Of a stretch of 64,000 nucleotides of DNA, positions 12,246-21,620 are shown one piece after another. Each line of letters begins with the position of its first letter. Within the stretch, counting starts at the first letter, position 1. The notes under the pieces are model-generated. The model was not told where the DNA came from. It made no database searches and saw only the letters and a program-made list of their open reading frames with translations. Source of the stretch: Stieleria neptunia. Lineage in GTDB: Bacteria > Planctomycetota > Planctomycetia > Pirellulales > Pirellulaceae. Location of the stretch: positions 3,038,001 through 3,102,000 of the forward strand of contig NZ_CP037423.1 of NCBI RefSeq assembly GCF_007754155.1, written 5' to 3'. The position numbers and the translations under genes were made by a program.

Positions 12246-13112
12246 ATGGACATGAATAGTCAAACCGAGCAAGCGAGTGACCTTGGCAGGTCTCGTGGCG
12301 CTGAAGCCGGCCGGCAACCGGTCAGGGGAGATGTTTCTGCGGAGGTTCACGGCGCGCCGCTGGCGGTGTCGGGTTCTCGCAAGATGTCGGTGGCGGTCGC
12401 GGCGTTCGAAGCATCGCATCAGTTGCGGCTTGTCATTCGCGGGACGATCGCGGTGTTGTGTGTCGCTGCGGTGTTCTTGTTTCTCTATTTTCCGGACCAC
12501 TCGGGCGCGTCCACATTTCCGCTGCCGATGTTGGTGGTCGCCTTTGCCTTGCTCCGGTTCGTTGCCAAGCTGCTGCATCGATTCATTGACACCGGCGGCC
12601 CGTCGAGTCGGGGAAGGGGATCGCATTGGAGTGTCGCACTGGCGGCATCGGCATCGGACTATTTGCTCAAGGGTCTTATCGCGTTCGCGTTGGCCATCAC
12701 GGTGGTCATCGGAGCGACCTATGAACTCCCGCTGCTTGGGATCGTCGCTGCGCTGACTCTGCTGGTGGCAACGTTGGTGAATCGACCGTGCCGTGGCTTG
12801 TTTCCCGACGCCTCGCTCGCCGAGCGGCGCGACCGCGTGAGACGCCAGACACGCGAGTCTTTGGCCTGCGCGGCGCTGGAGTCGCAGTACGTCCCGGCGG
12901 CTACCTTTGGGCGAGGCGAAATGCGCCGCGATGACGCGCATTGGCCGTCGTCAGCACGCGCCCCGATTCAAGACGTTTTCGAGGACGAGGACGAGGTCTA
13001 CATTGAGTTCGATGAGATCGACGCCGACGACTCGTTTGAAGGAACCTCTCAAGACGAAACGTTTGCGGACGCTTCGGCAAAACTGCGGGTGATCGCCGAA
13101 CGAGTCGGCTGA
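12246..13112 (+). CDS. Hypothetical membrane protein
   Basis: Unrecognised protein of 288 aa. After a polar N-terminus of about 60 residues come probable membrane segments: LVIRGTIAVLCVAAVFLFLY, then FPLPMLVVAFALLRFVAKLL, then LLKGLIAFALAITVVIGATY with LPLLGIVAALTLLVATLV. The C-terminal third is cytoplasm-like and very acidic (DVFEDEDEVYIEFDEIDADD). ATG at 12246 has GGAG about 10 bp upstream; a TTG three codons earlier (12237) is possible. It stands alone between prfB and a minus-strand small gene. No function is assigned. Confidence 0.75.
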   Translation: MDMNSQTEQASDLGRSRGAEAGRQPVRGDVSAEVHGAPLAVSGSRKMSVAVAAFEASHQLRLVIRGTIAVLCVAAVFLFLYFPDHSGASTFPLPMLVVAFALLRFVAKLLHRFIDTGGPSSRGRGSHWSVALAASASDYLLKGLIAFALAITVVIGATYELPLLGIVAALTLLVATLVNRPCRGLFPDASLAERRDRVRRQTRESLACAALESQYVPAATFGRGEMRRDDAHWPSSARAPIQDVFEDEDEVYIEFDEIDADDSFEGTSQDETFADASAKLRVIAERVG

Positions 13113-13133
13113 CGCCCGACGGCGTGGTTTTTG

Positions 13134-13203
13134 GTTAGCGGCAGGGCGCGAGCCCTCCGGTCTTTCACGGTGGAACCGGACGGCTCGCGCCGTTCCGCTA
13201 ACA
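13134..13203. repeat. Family-B palindromic repeat (simple form)
   Basis: About 70 bp with arms GTTAGCGG...CCGCTAAC and inner arms GCGCGAGCC...GGCTCGCGC. This is the uninterrupted form of an element that recurs, sometimes with an inserted element, at 13813, 35581, 41925 and 60766. It lies between convergent genes, where a hairpin could end transcription from both sides. Confidence 0.85.
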
Positions 13204-13236
13204 CCCTGCGTGCCCAGCGGATGACTGACGGCATGG

Positions 13237-13569
13237 TCACGCCGCCACGGCACCTTCCTGGAGCATCCGTTGCAAGCGGTCCAGTGCCGCGAACATCTCG
13301 TTCCATTGTCGGACGACGTCCATCGTGGAAAGCACCGGCGCGTCCTCGCGGTCAAAACCGAGTTCGCTGACGCGGACGATCTCGTCCATCACGCGAATCC
13401 CGCCGGTTGCCGCCGACTCGGTTTTTGATTCCGCCGATTTGCCGTCGGTGTCGTCGACCGGTAAGACCTGCTGCATGGCTTGATGGACCGCCCACAGTGC
13501 CGCTTTACGAGACGATTCGGCTTGGACGGTGGTGCGAAGCGTTCCTGATTGGACGAAGTACTTGGCCAT
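13237..13569 (-). CDS. Small hypothetical protein
   Basis: A 110-aa protein of unknown function. The N-terminus (MAKYFVQSGTLRTTVQAESS) looks like a small beta-structured domain; the rest is helical and acidic. The ATG at 13569 has a clear GGGAG ribosome site about 8 bp upstream, which supports it as a real gene. No signal peptide or membrane segment. It stands alone; the downstream end faces a family-B palindrome. Confidence 0.7.
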   Translation of the reverse strand: MAKYFVQSGTLRTTVQAESSRKAALWAVHQAMQQVLPVDDTDGKSAESKTESAATGGIRVMDEIVRVSELGFDREDAPVLSTMDVVRQWNEMFAALDRLQRMLQEGAVAA

Positions 13570-14169
13570 GGTGGTGTCTCCCGGTCGGCGGTGTTGAAAA
13601 TCGGCCGAAGAATCCGTCTCCCCCGGCTAAACACTTCATCGCCGACCGGGTGACACATTCGGTCCGAGGTCTCAGGGACCGCCTTTTTCAAGGTTCGCAC
13701 AGTTCGCACAGATCGGTCAGCTGTGTGCGGAAAGGCACGTTTGACGGCGAGGCCGGTTCCGCGGGGGCACAGGTAACGCTGTGAAGCATTTTTTCCCTGT
13801 GTTTGTTTAGGTTTTAGCGGCAGGGCGCGAGCCCTCCGGTTCTTCCTCATGGCCAAAACACCGGAGGGCTCGCGCCCTACCGCTCAAAAAATGCTTCACA
13901 GCGTCGGGGCATAGGGTGTCTGGCTGGGTTTCCGGGGCCGAAGCGGTCGGGGCTGCTTTAATTGCGGCGCCATTGCTGCCGTCGTGCGGCGGGCCGGGCA
14001 CGTTTTGGAGAGTGTGGTGACGATCAAGCGTTTCAGTTCAACGGGTGCGTGATTGCGACGATGCGGAATGCGTCGAAACGCTTCGTCGGTTGGGGGCACG
14101 GGATTTGCGGTGGAAGCAGCGCGGTCGATTCCACCATAGCCGGACCAGGTCTTTCAAATCGTTTGCACT
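13570..14169. other. Intergenic region with a compound hairpin
   Basis: No gene is supported in these 600 bases. A family-B palindrome at 13813-13885 is enclosed by 18-bp perfect inverted arms (13777-13794 and 13886-13903, CGCTGTGAAGCATTTTTT type), making a large nested hairpin. The last 250 bases before 14170 should hold the promoter of the oxidoreductase pair; none is clear. Confidence 0.7.
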
Positions 14170-15069
14170 ATGTTTCCCATCAAAGAATCTCGCTTTCTCT
14201 CTGGTGACGTCAAACTGTTCCGTGTCGAAGCGCCGCGGATCGCCCGCAAGCGGCAGGCGGGGCAGTTTGTGATCGTTCGCATCCACGAGCACGGCGAGCG
14301 CATCCCGTTGACGATTGCCGATTCGGACGTGGAGCAGGGGACGATCACGATCATCGTGCAGGGTGTCGGCAAGACGACACGGCTGCTCAATCAGCTCGAA
14401 GCCGGCGACGCGATCTTGGACGTCGTCGGTCCCTTGGGCGAGCCGTCGGAGATCAAAAATTTCGGCACGGTCGTCGTCATCGGCGGCGGTGTGGGAACGG
14501 CCATCGCCTACCCGACGGCGGTCGCGATGAAACAAGCCGGCAACCACGTGATCACGATCGTCGGTGCCCGCAATCAGTCGTTGTTGATTTTGGAGGACGA
14601 GGTTCGCGCGACCAGCGACGAACTTTACCTGATGACCGACGACGGCAGCTACGGTGAACACGGCTTCGTCACACAGAAGCTGCAAGCGTTGATCGACCAG
14701 GGGCGAACGATCGATCACGTGTTGGCAATCGGTCCGATCCCGATGATGCGGGCGGTCGCCGAAGTCACTCGCCCGCATCAGATTTCGACCATCGTCAGTC
14801 TGAATCCGATCATGGTCGACGGCACCGGCATGTGCGGCGGCTGTCGGGTGTACGTCGGCAAGGAGTGCAAATTCGCGTGTGTCGACGGTCCAGAATTCGA
14901 CGCGCATCAAGTCGATTTCACCAATCTGATCCAACGCAACAAAATGTATCGCGATCGCGAACAGGAGTCGTTGGAAGCATTCGAGGCCGATCCGACGCAC
15001 GATCTGGAGGAAGCTCACCATTGTCAGATGGAGCAACGGTTTCCGGAAGTCGGTCCACGGACGGTTTGA
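14170..15069 (+). CDS. NfnA/SudB-like FAD/NAD-binding oxidoreductase subunit
   Basis: 299-aa member of the ferredoxin-NADP reductase superfamily, the small subunit type found with GltA-like partners (NfnA, sulfide dehydrogenase SudB). An FAD-binding beta-barrel includes GQFVIVRIHEHGERIPLTIA; the NAD-binding part has VVVIGGGVGTAIAYPTA. Near the C-terminus, MCGGCRVYVGKECKFACVDG supplies four cysteines for a [2Fe-2S] cluster, a hallmark of this group. ATG at 14170. The partner gene follows 53 bp later. Known relatives catalyse ferredoxin-dependent NADP reduction, electron-bifurcating transhydrogenation, or sulfide/polysulfide reactions; which applies here is not decided by sequence. Confidence 0.87.
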   Translation: MFPIKESRFLSGDVKLFRVEAPRIARKRQAGQFVIVRIHEHGERIPLTIADSDVEQGTITIIVQGVGKTTRLLNQLEAGDAILDVVGPLGEPSEIKNFGTVVVIGGGVGTAIAYPTAVAMKQAGNHVITIVGARNQSLLILEDEVRATSDELYLMTDDGSYGEHGFVTQKLQALIDQGRTIDHVLAIGPIPMMRAVAEVTRPHQISTIVSLNPIMVDGTGMCGGCRVYVGKECKFACVDGPEFDAHQVDFTNLIQRNKMYRDREQESLEAFEADPTHDLEEAHHCQMEQRFPEVGPRTV

Positions 15070-15122
15070 AAGTCAAGGGTCACACGTCAGACCTCATCCA
15101 CGCACCATACAGATTCTGATCC

Positions 15123-16553
15123 ATGGTTGATAAACTTCCTCCCAAGCAACGCACCAAAATTCCTCGTCAGGCAATGCCCGAACAGGAGGCTTGCCAGCGT
15201 GCCCATAACTTTGACGAAGTCAACTTGGGTTTGACCGAAGCGATCGCGCAGCGAGAGTCGCAGCGCTGTCTGACCTGTGCCGATCCCAAATGCACGCATG
15301 GTTGCCCGGTGGGCGTGCAGATCCGTGAGGTCGTTGATTTGGTTCGCGAGGGCGAGTACCTGTCCGCAGCCGCCAAGCTGCGTGAGGACAACGTGTTGCC
15401 GGCGGTCACGGGCCGCGTTTGTCCGCAGGAGAACCAATGCGAAGGGGCATGCGTGTTGGCCCGGCGTTTCAATTCGCTGGCGATCGGGCACATCGAACGA
15501 TTCGTCGCCGATTATGAACGCAAGACCGGACAGGTGGGGCTTCCCGAGCGGGCCCCGCTGACGGGCAAGAAAGTGGCGATCGTCGGCAGCGGGCCGGCGG
15601 GTTTGAGCTGCGCCGGCGACCTGTCCTTGAAGGGCCATGAGGTGACCGTGTTTGAGGCGCTTCACGAAATCGGCGGCGTGTTGATTTATGGCATTCCGGA
15701 GTTTCGCTTGCCCAAAGAAATCGTTCGGCAGGAAGTCGAGAACATGCGGGCGATGGGCATCGATTTTCAAACCAACGTCGTGATCGGCAAAACGGTCACC
15801 ATCGACGAACTGTTCAACGAAGAAGGCTACGATGCGGTGTTCATCGCCACCGGGGCGGGGCTGCCAAAGTTCATGAACATCCCCGGTGAGCAGTTGGCCG
15901 GCGTCTACTCGGCGAATGAGTTTCTGACGCGTGTGAACCTGATGAAGGCGTACGATCCCGATCAATACGATTCACCGATTTACGATTGCCGCGGCCGCAA
16001 CGTGGCGATCGTCGGCGGCGGGAATACCGCGATGGATTCCGTTCGGTCGGCGCTGCGGCTGGGCGCAAAGAACGCCTACATCATCTATCGCCGCAGCGAA
16101 GAAGAAATGCCGGCCCGCGGCGAGGAGGTGCATCATGCCAAGGACGAAGGCGTGCAGTTCATGAATCTGCACAACCCGCTGGAGTTTGTCGGCAACGAGG
16201 AAGGCAACTTGACCGGCGTCAAGCTGGTCAAGATGGAGCTCGGCGAAGCGGACGAATCGGGGCGTCGGCGACCGGTGCCGATCGAAGGTTCTGAATTTGT
16301 GATGCCGATCGACATGGCGGTCGTCGCCATCGGCACCGGGGCCAATCCGTTGGTGCAATCGACCACACCGGACATGGCGACCAACAAATGGGGCTACATC
16401 GTTGCCGATGAGGAGACGTCGCGGACCAACAAACGCGGCGTGTTTGCCGGCGGCGATATCGTCAGCGGCGCCGCCACGGTCATTTTGGCCATGGGCGCCG
16501 GTCGCGTCGCGGCGCGGTCGATGCACGAGTACCTGGAAACGGGACAGTGGTAG
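15123..16553 (+). CDS. GltA-family NADPH-dependent oxidoreductase (NfnB/SudA-like)
   Basis: 476-aa flavoprotein of the glutamate-synthase small-subunit family. Two [4Fe-4S] cysteine groups are near the N-terminus (CLTCADPKCTHGCPVG and CPQENQCEGACV), then an FAD-binding VAIVGSGPAGLSCAGDL and an NADPH-binding VAIVGGGNTAMD, ending with the FAD motif GVFAGGDIVSG. ATG at 15123. As no large glutamate synthase subunit is adjacent and the upstream gene is the NfnA/SudB-type partner, a two-subunit NfnAB/SudAB-like complex is much more likely than glutamate synthase. It lies 507 bp upstream of nuoA, separated by repeats. Confidence 0.88.
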   Translation: MVDKLPPKQRTKIPRQAMPEQEACQRAHNFDEVNLGLTEAIAQRESQRCLTCADPKCTHGCPVGVQIREVVDLVREGEYLSAAAKLREDNVLPAVTGRVCPQENQCEGACVLARRFNSLAIGHIERFVADYERKTGQVGLPERAPLTGKKVAIVGSGPAGLSCAGDLSLKGHEVTVFEALHEIGGVLIYGIPEFRLPKEIVRQEVENMRAMGIDFQTNVVIGKTVTIDELFNEEGYDAVFIATGAGLPKFMNIPGEQLAGVYSANEFLTRVNLMKAYDPDQYDSPIYDCRGRNVAIVGGGNTAMDSVRSALRLGAKNAYIIYRRSEEEMPARGEEVHHAKDEGVQFMNLHNPLEFVGNEEGNLTGVKLVKMELGEADESGRRRPVPIEGSEFVMPIDMAVVAIGTGANPLVQSTTPDMATNKWGYIVADEETSRTNKRGVFAGGDIVSGAATVILAMGAGRVAARSMHEYLETGQW

Positions 16554-17059
16554 TCGTTTGGCACGCCGCGAGTACGATGGCCCTTCCGGGCCGTTGTCCG
16601 TTGGACTCGCGGCGACCTGGAAAGGACGTCGTGCAACATCAACTCGTTCCAAGGCTCCGCCTTGGAACGCAAGGTCGGTGTGGCTCTGCCACACGTCGAT
16701 GGCCGGTAGGAGGCGGGAGCCTCCGTAAGCATTGTGTTCCCAGGCGGAGCCCGGGAACAAGGGAATAAGACCGGTCTTTCGAGTGCGATGGCCCTTCCGG
16801 GCCGTTGTCCGTTGGATTCCCGACGACGACCTGGAAAGGACGTCGTACAACATCAACTCGTTCCAAGGCTCCGCCTGGGAACGCAAGGTCGGTGTGGCTC
16901 TGCCACACGTCGATGCCGGTACGTCTGTAGATTGTCTCGTTGGGAACGGGTAAGATAAAGGCGGGCGTCACTTCACTGAGAACCGTCCAGCGGCTTGGAT
17001 GCGGACTTTGTCGGTCTTGTTGTCGTTCCACGATCGGATGCCGAGTGCACTAACCAAAC
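16554..17059. repeat. Two tandem copies of a composite C+D repeat before nuoA
   Basis: No gene is supported. Family-C sequence (TACGATGGCCCTTCCGGGCC ... GGAAAGGACGTCGT) occurs at about 16571-16638 and again at 16786-16852. Each is followed by a family-D palindrome (TTCCAAGGCTCCGCCTTGGAA near 16649 and a weaker copy near 16859) and by GGTGTGGCTCTGCCACAC. The whole composite is duplicated with a period of about 215 bp. The nuo promoter is probably in the last 100 bases. Confidence 0.85.
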
Positions 17060-17413
17060 ATGGACTATCTATTTGTCTTTCTGTTCGTGGTGTTGGGGAT
17101 CGCGATGGTACTTGGCGGTATCTTTGCGTCCTACTTGTTGGCGCCGCGGAACCCGACGAAGGTCAAACAGTCACCGTATGAATGTGGCGAGGAAACCATC
17201 GGGTCCTCGTCGATCAATTTCAACGTCGCGTATTATTTGTTTGCGATTCTGTTTTTGGTGTTTGATGTTGAAGCGGCGTTTTTATTTCCCTGGGCCGTGG
17301 TGCTTCGCGAACTCGGACTGATCGGGCTGCTCGAGGTCGTGATGTTTGTGCTGGTGCTGATCGTCGGTCTCGCGTATGCCTGGAAGAAGGGGGTTCTGGA
17401 ATGGGAGTCGTAA
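17060..17413 (+). CDS. nuoA: NADH-quinone oxidoreductase subunit A
   Basis: Membrane subunit (117 aa) of complex I at the junction of the peripheral and membrane arms. Three hydrophobic segments are visible, with the conserved loop [15 protein letters not shown] between the first two and [15 protein letters not shown] in the second, both diagnostic of NuoA. ATG at 17060. It overlaps nuoB by 13 bases and starts an 11-gene operon. Confidence 0.96.
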   Translation: MDYLFVFLFVVLGIAMVLGGIFASYLLAPRNPTKVKQSPYECGEETIGSSSINFNVAYYLFAILFLVFDVEAAFLFPWAVVLRELGLIGLLEVVMFVLVLIVGLAYAWKKGVLEWES

Positions 17414-18120
17414 CGGACAAGCTGCCCGGTGCACTGGAGAAGGTACCCGGCGGCAACGTCTTGGTGACCCGGTTTGACGAGATCATCAACTGGGCGCGTG
17501 CCAACAGCCTGTGGCCGTTGACGTTTGGCACCAGTTGCTGCGCGATCGAGATGTTGATGGCCACGGGGGGACCGCGACACGACTTGGCCCGATTCGGAGC
17601 CGAGGTCGCGCGGCCGTCGCCGCGTCAAGCTGATTTGTTGATTCTGGCGGGCACCATCGTCAAACGAATGGCTCCGCGGTTGCGGACGTTGTACGAACAG
17701 ATGGCGGAGCCGAGGTACGTGATCGCGACGGGAGCCTGCACGATTTCCGGTGGCCCGTTCATCTATCATTCCTACACGACCGTGCGGGGCGCCGACGAGA
17801 TCATTCCCGTCGATGTTTACGTTCCAGGTTGTCCCCCGCGCCCCGAACAATTGTTCCATGGCTTGTTGACGTTGCAGAAAATGATCAAAGAGGGCGAGAC
17901 GATTCGCGAGCCCGGTGTGCGTCGCAAACCGGTCATCAGCGCGCTGCCCGAAGGGGTCACGTTGGAAGACATTCAGGGTCAGATGAAGGAGTTGCTCGTC
18001 AAGGAGAACGTGGTCGACGTTCAGCATGCCGTCGACAAACTCAAGTGGCCGAGCGGGTTGAACGAACGCAGTTCCGGCAAGAGCGACGCGAACGAAAGCG
18101 GGGCGGGTGATGGAACGTGA
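17401..18120 (+). CDS. nuoB: NADH-quinone oxidoreductase subunit B
   Basis: Peripheral-arm subunit (239 aa) that carries the N2 [4Fe-4S] cluster next to the quinone site. Cluster ligands are in [18 protein letters not shown] and [12 protein letters not shown]. The last 60-70 residues form a charged extension beyond the core fold that contains a predicted helix ([20 protein letters not shown]), longer than in E. coli. ATG at 17401 overlaps nuoA; its 3' end overlaps nuoC. Confidence 0.96.
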   Translation: MGVVTDKLPGALEKVPGGNVLVTRFDEIINWARANSLWPLTFGTSCCAIEMLMATGGPRHDLARFGAEVARPSPRQADLLILAGTIVKRMAPRLRTLYEQMAEPRYVIATGACTISGGPFIYHSYTTVRGADEIIPVDVYVPGCPPRPEQLFHGLLTLQKMIKEGETIREPGVRRKPVISALPEGVTLEDIQGQMKELLVKENVVDVQHAVDKLKWPSGLNERSSGKSDANESGAGDGT

Positions 18121-18577
18121 GGCCCTGCAAGCGGCGGTTTGTGAACTCGACTCGGCCGTCCGCCCGTTGGATGAAAACGCCGACCGTGCGGCGGTCATCG
18201 TCGAAGCGAGTGCGTTGCCCGCGATCATCCGCCGGCTCCGTGACGAGCCCGAATTTGCCTTCGCCCAATTACTCGATCACGTGGCGGTCGATTGGATCGA
18301 CCGCGGACAGTTCGAGCTGATTTACCAGTTGTACTCGTTCAAGCACAAACATTTTCTTTCGGTCAGCGTGTTGGTCCCACGAGAGGATCCCCGCGTGCCG
18401 ACGCTCTGTCGCGTGCACCCGGTCGCGGAGTGGCAGGAACGGGAAGTCTACGACCTGTTCGGCGTGTTGTACGAGGATCATCCGGATCTCAGAAGGCTGT
18501 TCCTGGAAGACGATTGGATCGGATTTCCGTTGCGCAAGGACTACCAAGACGACTTCATGCTCGATAGGCCAAGATGA
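18110..18577 (+). CDS. nuoC: NADH-quinone oxidoreductase subunit C
   Basis: Peripheral-arm subunit (155 aa), separate from NuoD as in most bacteria. The signature [12 protein letters not shown] with [14 protein letters not shown] and the ending GFPLRKDYQ identify it. I use the ATG at 18110 overlapping the nuoB stop; a GTG one codon upstream is possible. Its end overlaps nuoD by 4 bases. Confidence 0.95.
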   Translation: MEREALQAAVCELDSAVRPLDENADRAAVIVEASALPAIIRRLRDEPEFAFAQLLDHVAVDWIDRGQFELIYQLYSFKHKHFLSVSVLVPREDPRVPTLCRVHPVAEWQEREVYDLFGVLYEDHPDLRRLFLEDDWIGFPLRKDYQDDFMLDRPR

Positions 18578-19734
18578 CCATAGAAGTTTCGTCACTGAAG
18601 GAACTCGTGGAGCAGGCCAGCGGCGACGACCGTTCGCCGGATACCCAAGAGTATTTCGTCAACATGGGCCCCCAGCACCCGTCGACCCACGGCGTGTTGC
18701 GGCTGGTGCTGAAGTTGGACGGCGAAAGGGTGCTTCGATGTATTCCCGTGCTCGGTTACATCCACCGCAGCATCGAGAAGATCTCCGAGCACATGAACTA
18801 CATGAATTGTGTCCATTTGACCGACCGGATGGATTACCTGTCGTCGATCATGAACAACTGGGCGGTGTCCAAGGCGGTGGAAGAAGCGGCGGGGATCGAG
18901 GTCAATTCACGCATCCAGTACATCCGCACGATCTTCGCCGAGCTGGAACGGATTCAGAGCCATCAATTGTGGTGGGGCGTGTTGGGGATGGATCTGGGGG
19001 CGTTCACGCCGTTCCTGTACGGGATCCGCGATCGTGAGGTCCTCAACGACGTGATGGAAGAGACGGTCGGTGCCCGGCTGACGATGAACTATGTGCTGCC
19101 CGGCGGGTTGATGGCCGACATCCATCCGAATTTTGTCCACCGCGTCAAGGAATTTATCAAGTACTTTCGTCCCAAGCTGGATGAATACGATGACCTGTTG
19201 ACCAACAACGTCATCATCCAAGAACGCCTTCGTAACGTCGGTGTCCTGTCGGCGCAGACGGCGGTCCAGTACGGGGCCACCGGGCCGGTGTTGCGCGGGT
19301 CGGGCGTCGCGTTCGACCTTCGAAAAGATCACCCCTACGGCGTCTACGACCAGGCGGACTTTGAGGTCCCCGTCGGCACGGTCGGCGACAGTTGGGACCG
19401 GTACTGGGTGCGGGTCGAGGAGATGCGCCAGTCGCTGAACATCGTCGAGCAGCTGCTCGACAACATTCCGCCGGGCGATTTTCTGGTCAAGAAACTGAAT
19501 TCCAAGATCAAGATTCCGGAAGGACGCTACTATAGCCAACTGGAAACGGCACGCGGGATTTTGGGCGTGTTCATCGCGTCGGACAAGAAGGACGAACCGT
19601 ATCGGATGCACTATCGTTCTCCGAACTTCAATAACCTGTGGTGCCTGGAACCCATGATCAAGGGCGACTACATCGCCTCGTTGATCGGGGCCATGTCGTC
19701 TCTGGATCTGGTCATCCCGGACATCGATCGATAA
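18574..19734 (+). CDS. nuoD: NADH-quinone oxidoreductase subunit D
   Basis: Quinone-site subunit (386 aa) related to the large subunit of NiFe hydrogenases. GPQHPSTHGVLRL near residue 32 is the family signature; HRSIEKI, LTDRMDYLSS and the C-terminal SLDLVIPDIDR also fit. ATG at 18574. The next gene is nuoH only 16 bp away, so the usual nuoEFG block between D and H is absent. Confidence 0.97.
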   Translation: MTIEVSSLKELVEQASGDDRSPDTQEYFVNMGPQHPSTHGVLRLVLKLDGERVLRCIPVLGYIHRSIEKISEHMNYMNCVHLTDRMDYLSSIMNNWAVSKAVEEAAGIEVNSRIQYIRTIFAELERIQSHQLWWGVLGMDLGAFTPFLYGIRDREVLNDVMEETVGARLTMNYVLPGGLMADIHPNFVHRVKEFIKYFRPKLDEYDDLLTNNVIIQERLRNVGVLSAQTAVQYGATGPVLRGSGVAFDLRKDHPYGVYDQADFEVPVGTVGDSWDRYWVRVEEMRQSLNIVEQLLDNIPPGDFLVKKLNSKIKIPEGRYYSQLETARGILGVFIASDKKDEPYRMHYRSPNFNNLWCLEPMIKGDYIASLIGAMSSLDLVIPDIDR

Positions 19735-19750
19735 GGAGAATCCCATCGCC

Positions 19751-20908
19751 GTGGCAGACGCTTTGTTGAATCAGCTTTCGCTGACGCTGTCGGTTCCATC
19801 GAGCCAGGCGTTTGCCGCGCCGGCGATGTCGTTGGCCGACCGTGCCAGTCGGGCGCTAGAGTCCGGCGTTTGGGGTGCGGTGATGTACATCGTGATCGGG
19901 TTGGTCGCCGTGCTCACCGGCGTCTCGGTGTTGGGGTTGGTGATGAGCTACATCGAACGCAAGGTCGCCGGTCACTTTCAGTGTCGATTGGGGCCGATGC
20001 GGGTCGGTCCGCACGGCGTGCTGCAGTCGTTGGCCGATGGCATCAAGTTGTTGTTCAAGGAGGGCATTGAGCCGGGGCAGGGCGACAAGGTGATCTTCAT
20101 CGGCGCACCGATCTTCAGCATCACGGCGACGATCTTGTTGTTGGCGATCGTTCCGCTGGCACCCGGAATCCAGGTCGTCGACATGAATGTCGGGGTGGTC
20201 TACATCGCGGCGGTCAGCGGTTTGGGCGTGATGGGGATTTTGATGGGCGGCTGGAGCAGCAACAACAAGTGGTCGCTGTTGGGGGCGATGCGAGCCGGCG
20301 CGCAGATGATTTCCTACGAGGTCTCGCTGACCATTGCGCTGTTGGTGGTGGTCCTGTTTTCGGGCACCTTGAAGGTTTCAGAAATCATTGAAAGCCAACA
20401 ACAAGGATGGTGGATTTGGAGGGGCCATGGTGTCGCGATCGTCGCGTTTTGCCTGTACGTGATCGCGTCCACCGCGGAACTCAATCGGACGCCCTTCGAT
20501 TTGCCCGAAGGCGAGAGCGAATTGACCGGCGGCTACCACACCGAGTACAGCGGATTGCGATTCTCGTTTTTCTTTCTCGCCGAATTCGCCAACCTGTTCG
20601 TTTTCTCGGCGCTGGCGGTGACCTTTTTCTTTGGCGGTTGGTTGCCGTTCCATGTCGGCAACTACGAAGGATTCAACGCCGTGATGGATCTGTTGCCTCC
20701 GGTGATCTCGCCGATGTTCTGGTTCGGCAGCAAATGCGCGTTGCTGATTTTTGTCTTGATGTGGTTTCGCTGGACCTTTCCGCGACTTCGAATGGATCAA
20801 TTGATGCGTTTGGAGTGGAAGGTGCTGTTGCCGATCGGCTTTGTCAATCTGATCTTGGCGGCAACGGTGGTGCTGACCGGACTGTATTTTTTCCCCTCCG
20901 CGACATGA
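19751..20908 (+). CDS. nuoH: NADH-quinone oxidoreductase subunit H
   Basis: Membrane subunit (385 aa) forming much of the quinone chamber and the link to the proton channels. Conserved YIERKVAGHFQCRLGPMRVG and the loop ELNRTPFDLPEGESELTGGY are diagnostic; at least eight hydrophobic segments are present. The start is GTG at 19751 with AAGGAG 11-12 bp upstream, partly overlapping the nuoD stop. Confidence 0.96.
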   Translation: MADALLNQLSLTLSVPSSQAFAAPAMSLADRASRALESGVWGAVMYIVIGLVAVLTGVSVLGLVMSYIERKVAGHFQCRLGPMRVGPHGVLQSLADGIKLLFKEGIEPGQGDKVIFIGAPIFSITATILLLAIVPLAPGIQVVDMNVGVVYIAAVSGLGVMGILMGGWSSNNKWSLLGAMRAGAQMISYEVSLTIALLVVVLFSGTLKVSEIIESQQQGWWIWRGHGVAIVAFCLYVIASTAELNRTPFDLPEGESELTGGYHTEYSGLRFSFFFLAEFANLFVFSALAVTFFFGGWLPFHVGNYEGFNAVMDLLPPVISPMFWFGSKCALLIFVLMWFRWTFPRLRMDQLMRLEWKVLLPIGFVNLILAATVVLTGLYFFPSAT

Positions 20909-20921
20909 ATGACGTATAGCC

Positions 20922-21620
20922 ATGGCGACGACGACACCGGTCCCGACGGAAACCGAATGCCCACCGATGGATTTCGGCGATTTGAAATCAGAGTGTGTCG
21001 CACCGCGCCCGTCGATCATGGGGCAGAAACGCAGTCTGCGCTCGATTTTGTGGCTGTCGTTCAAAGGCATCTTGCGGGGCTTGCTGACCACGCTCAGCTA
21101 TTTCCGTCGACCGTCAACGGTGGTCACGCAACAGTACCCCGAGAACCGAGAGACACTGGAAATGTTCGAGCGGTATCGTGGTCGACTGTCGTTGATCCAC
21201 AACGAGGAAGGCGAGCACGGTTGCACCGCGTGCCAGATCTGTGAACGGCTTTGCCCGAACGCGTCGATCATCATCACCAAGGACAAGAAGAACGAGGCGA
21301 CCGGCAAGCCGGCGCTGGATCAATTCATCTGGCGACAGGACACGTGCACGTTCTGCAACATTTGTGTTCTCGTTTGTCCGTTCGACACGCTGGAAATGAC
21401 CGGCGACTTTGAGTCATCGGTGTACGATCGGCGTCTGCTGGTGTTCAACTTGAACGAATACGCCGGCCCGACCGCCGGTCAGCTTGATAAGCTTGACGAC
21501 GAAGAACTGGCCAAGGAGCAGATGAAGCCGATGAAAAAGTATCAGGGGCCGATTCCGATGTGCGGCGGCGAAATGGACGGAATTCCCAAGTTGGACGTAG
21601 AGAAATCAACTGATGTATGA
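20922..21620 (+). CDS. nuoI: NADH-quinone oxidoreductase subunit I
   Basis: Ferredoxin-like subunit (232 aa) carrying two [4Fe-4S] clusters, N6a and N6b. The ligands are in CTACQICERLCP and CTFCNICVLVCP, both CxxCxxCxxxCP. An N-terminal extension of about 60 residues and an acidic, Lys-rich C-terminal tail flank the core. ATG at 20922. The stop overlaps the nuoJ start by 8 bases. Confidence 0.96.
   Translation: MATTTPVPTETECPPMDFGDLKSECVAPRPSIMGQKRSLRSILWLSFKGILRGLLTTLSYFRRPSTVVTQQYPENRETLEMFERYRGRLSLIHNEEGEHGCTACQICERLCPNASIIITKDKKNEATGKPALDQFIWRQDTCTFCNICVLVCPFDTLEMTGDFESSVYDRRLLVFNLNEYAGPTAGQLDKLDDEELAKEQMKPMKKYQGPIPMCGGEMDGIPKLDVEKSTDV

Noticed and set aside
12077..12259. 60-codon plus-strand frame before the membrane protein gene
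   Set aside because: Overlaps the next gene's start, no ribosome site or conserved-looking sequence.
14038..15965. Long minus-strand frames opposite the NfnAB-like genes
   Set aside because: Both plus-strand genes have full motifs; the antisense translations have none.
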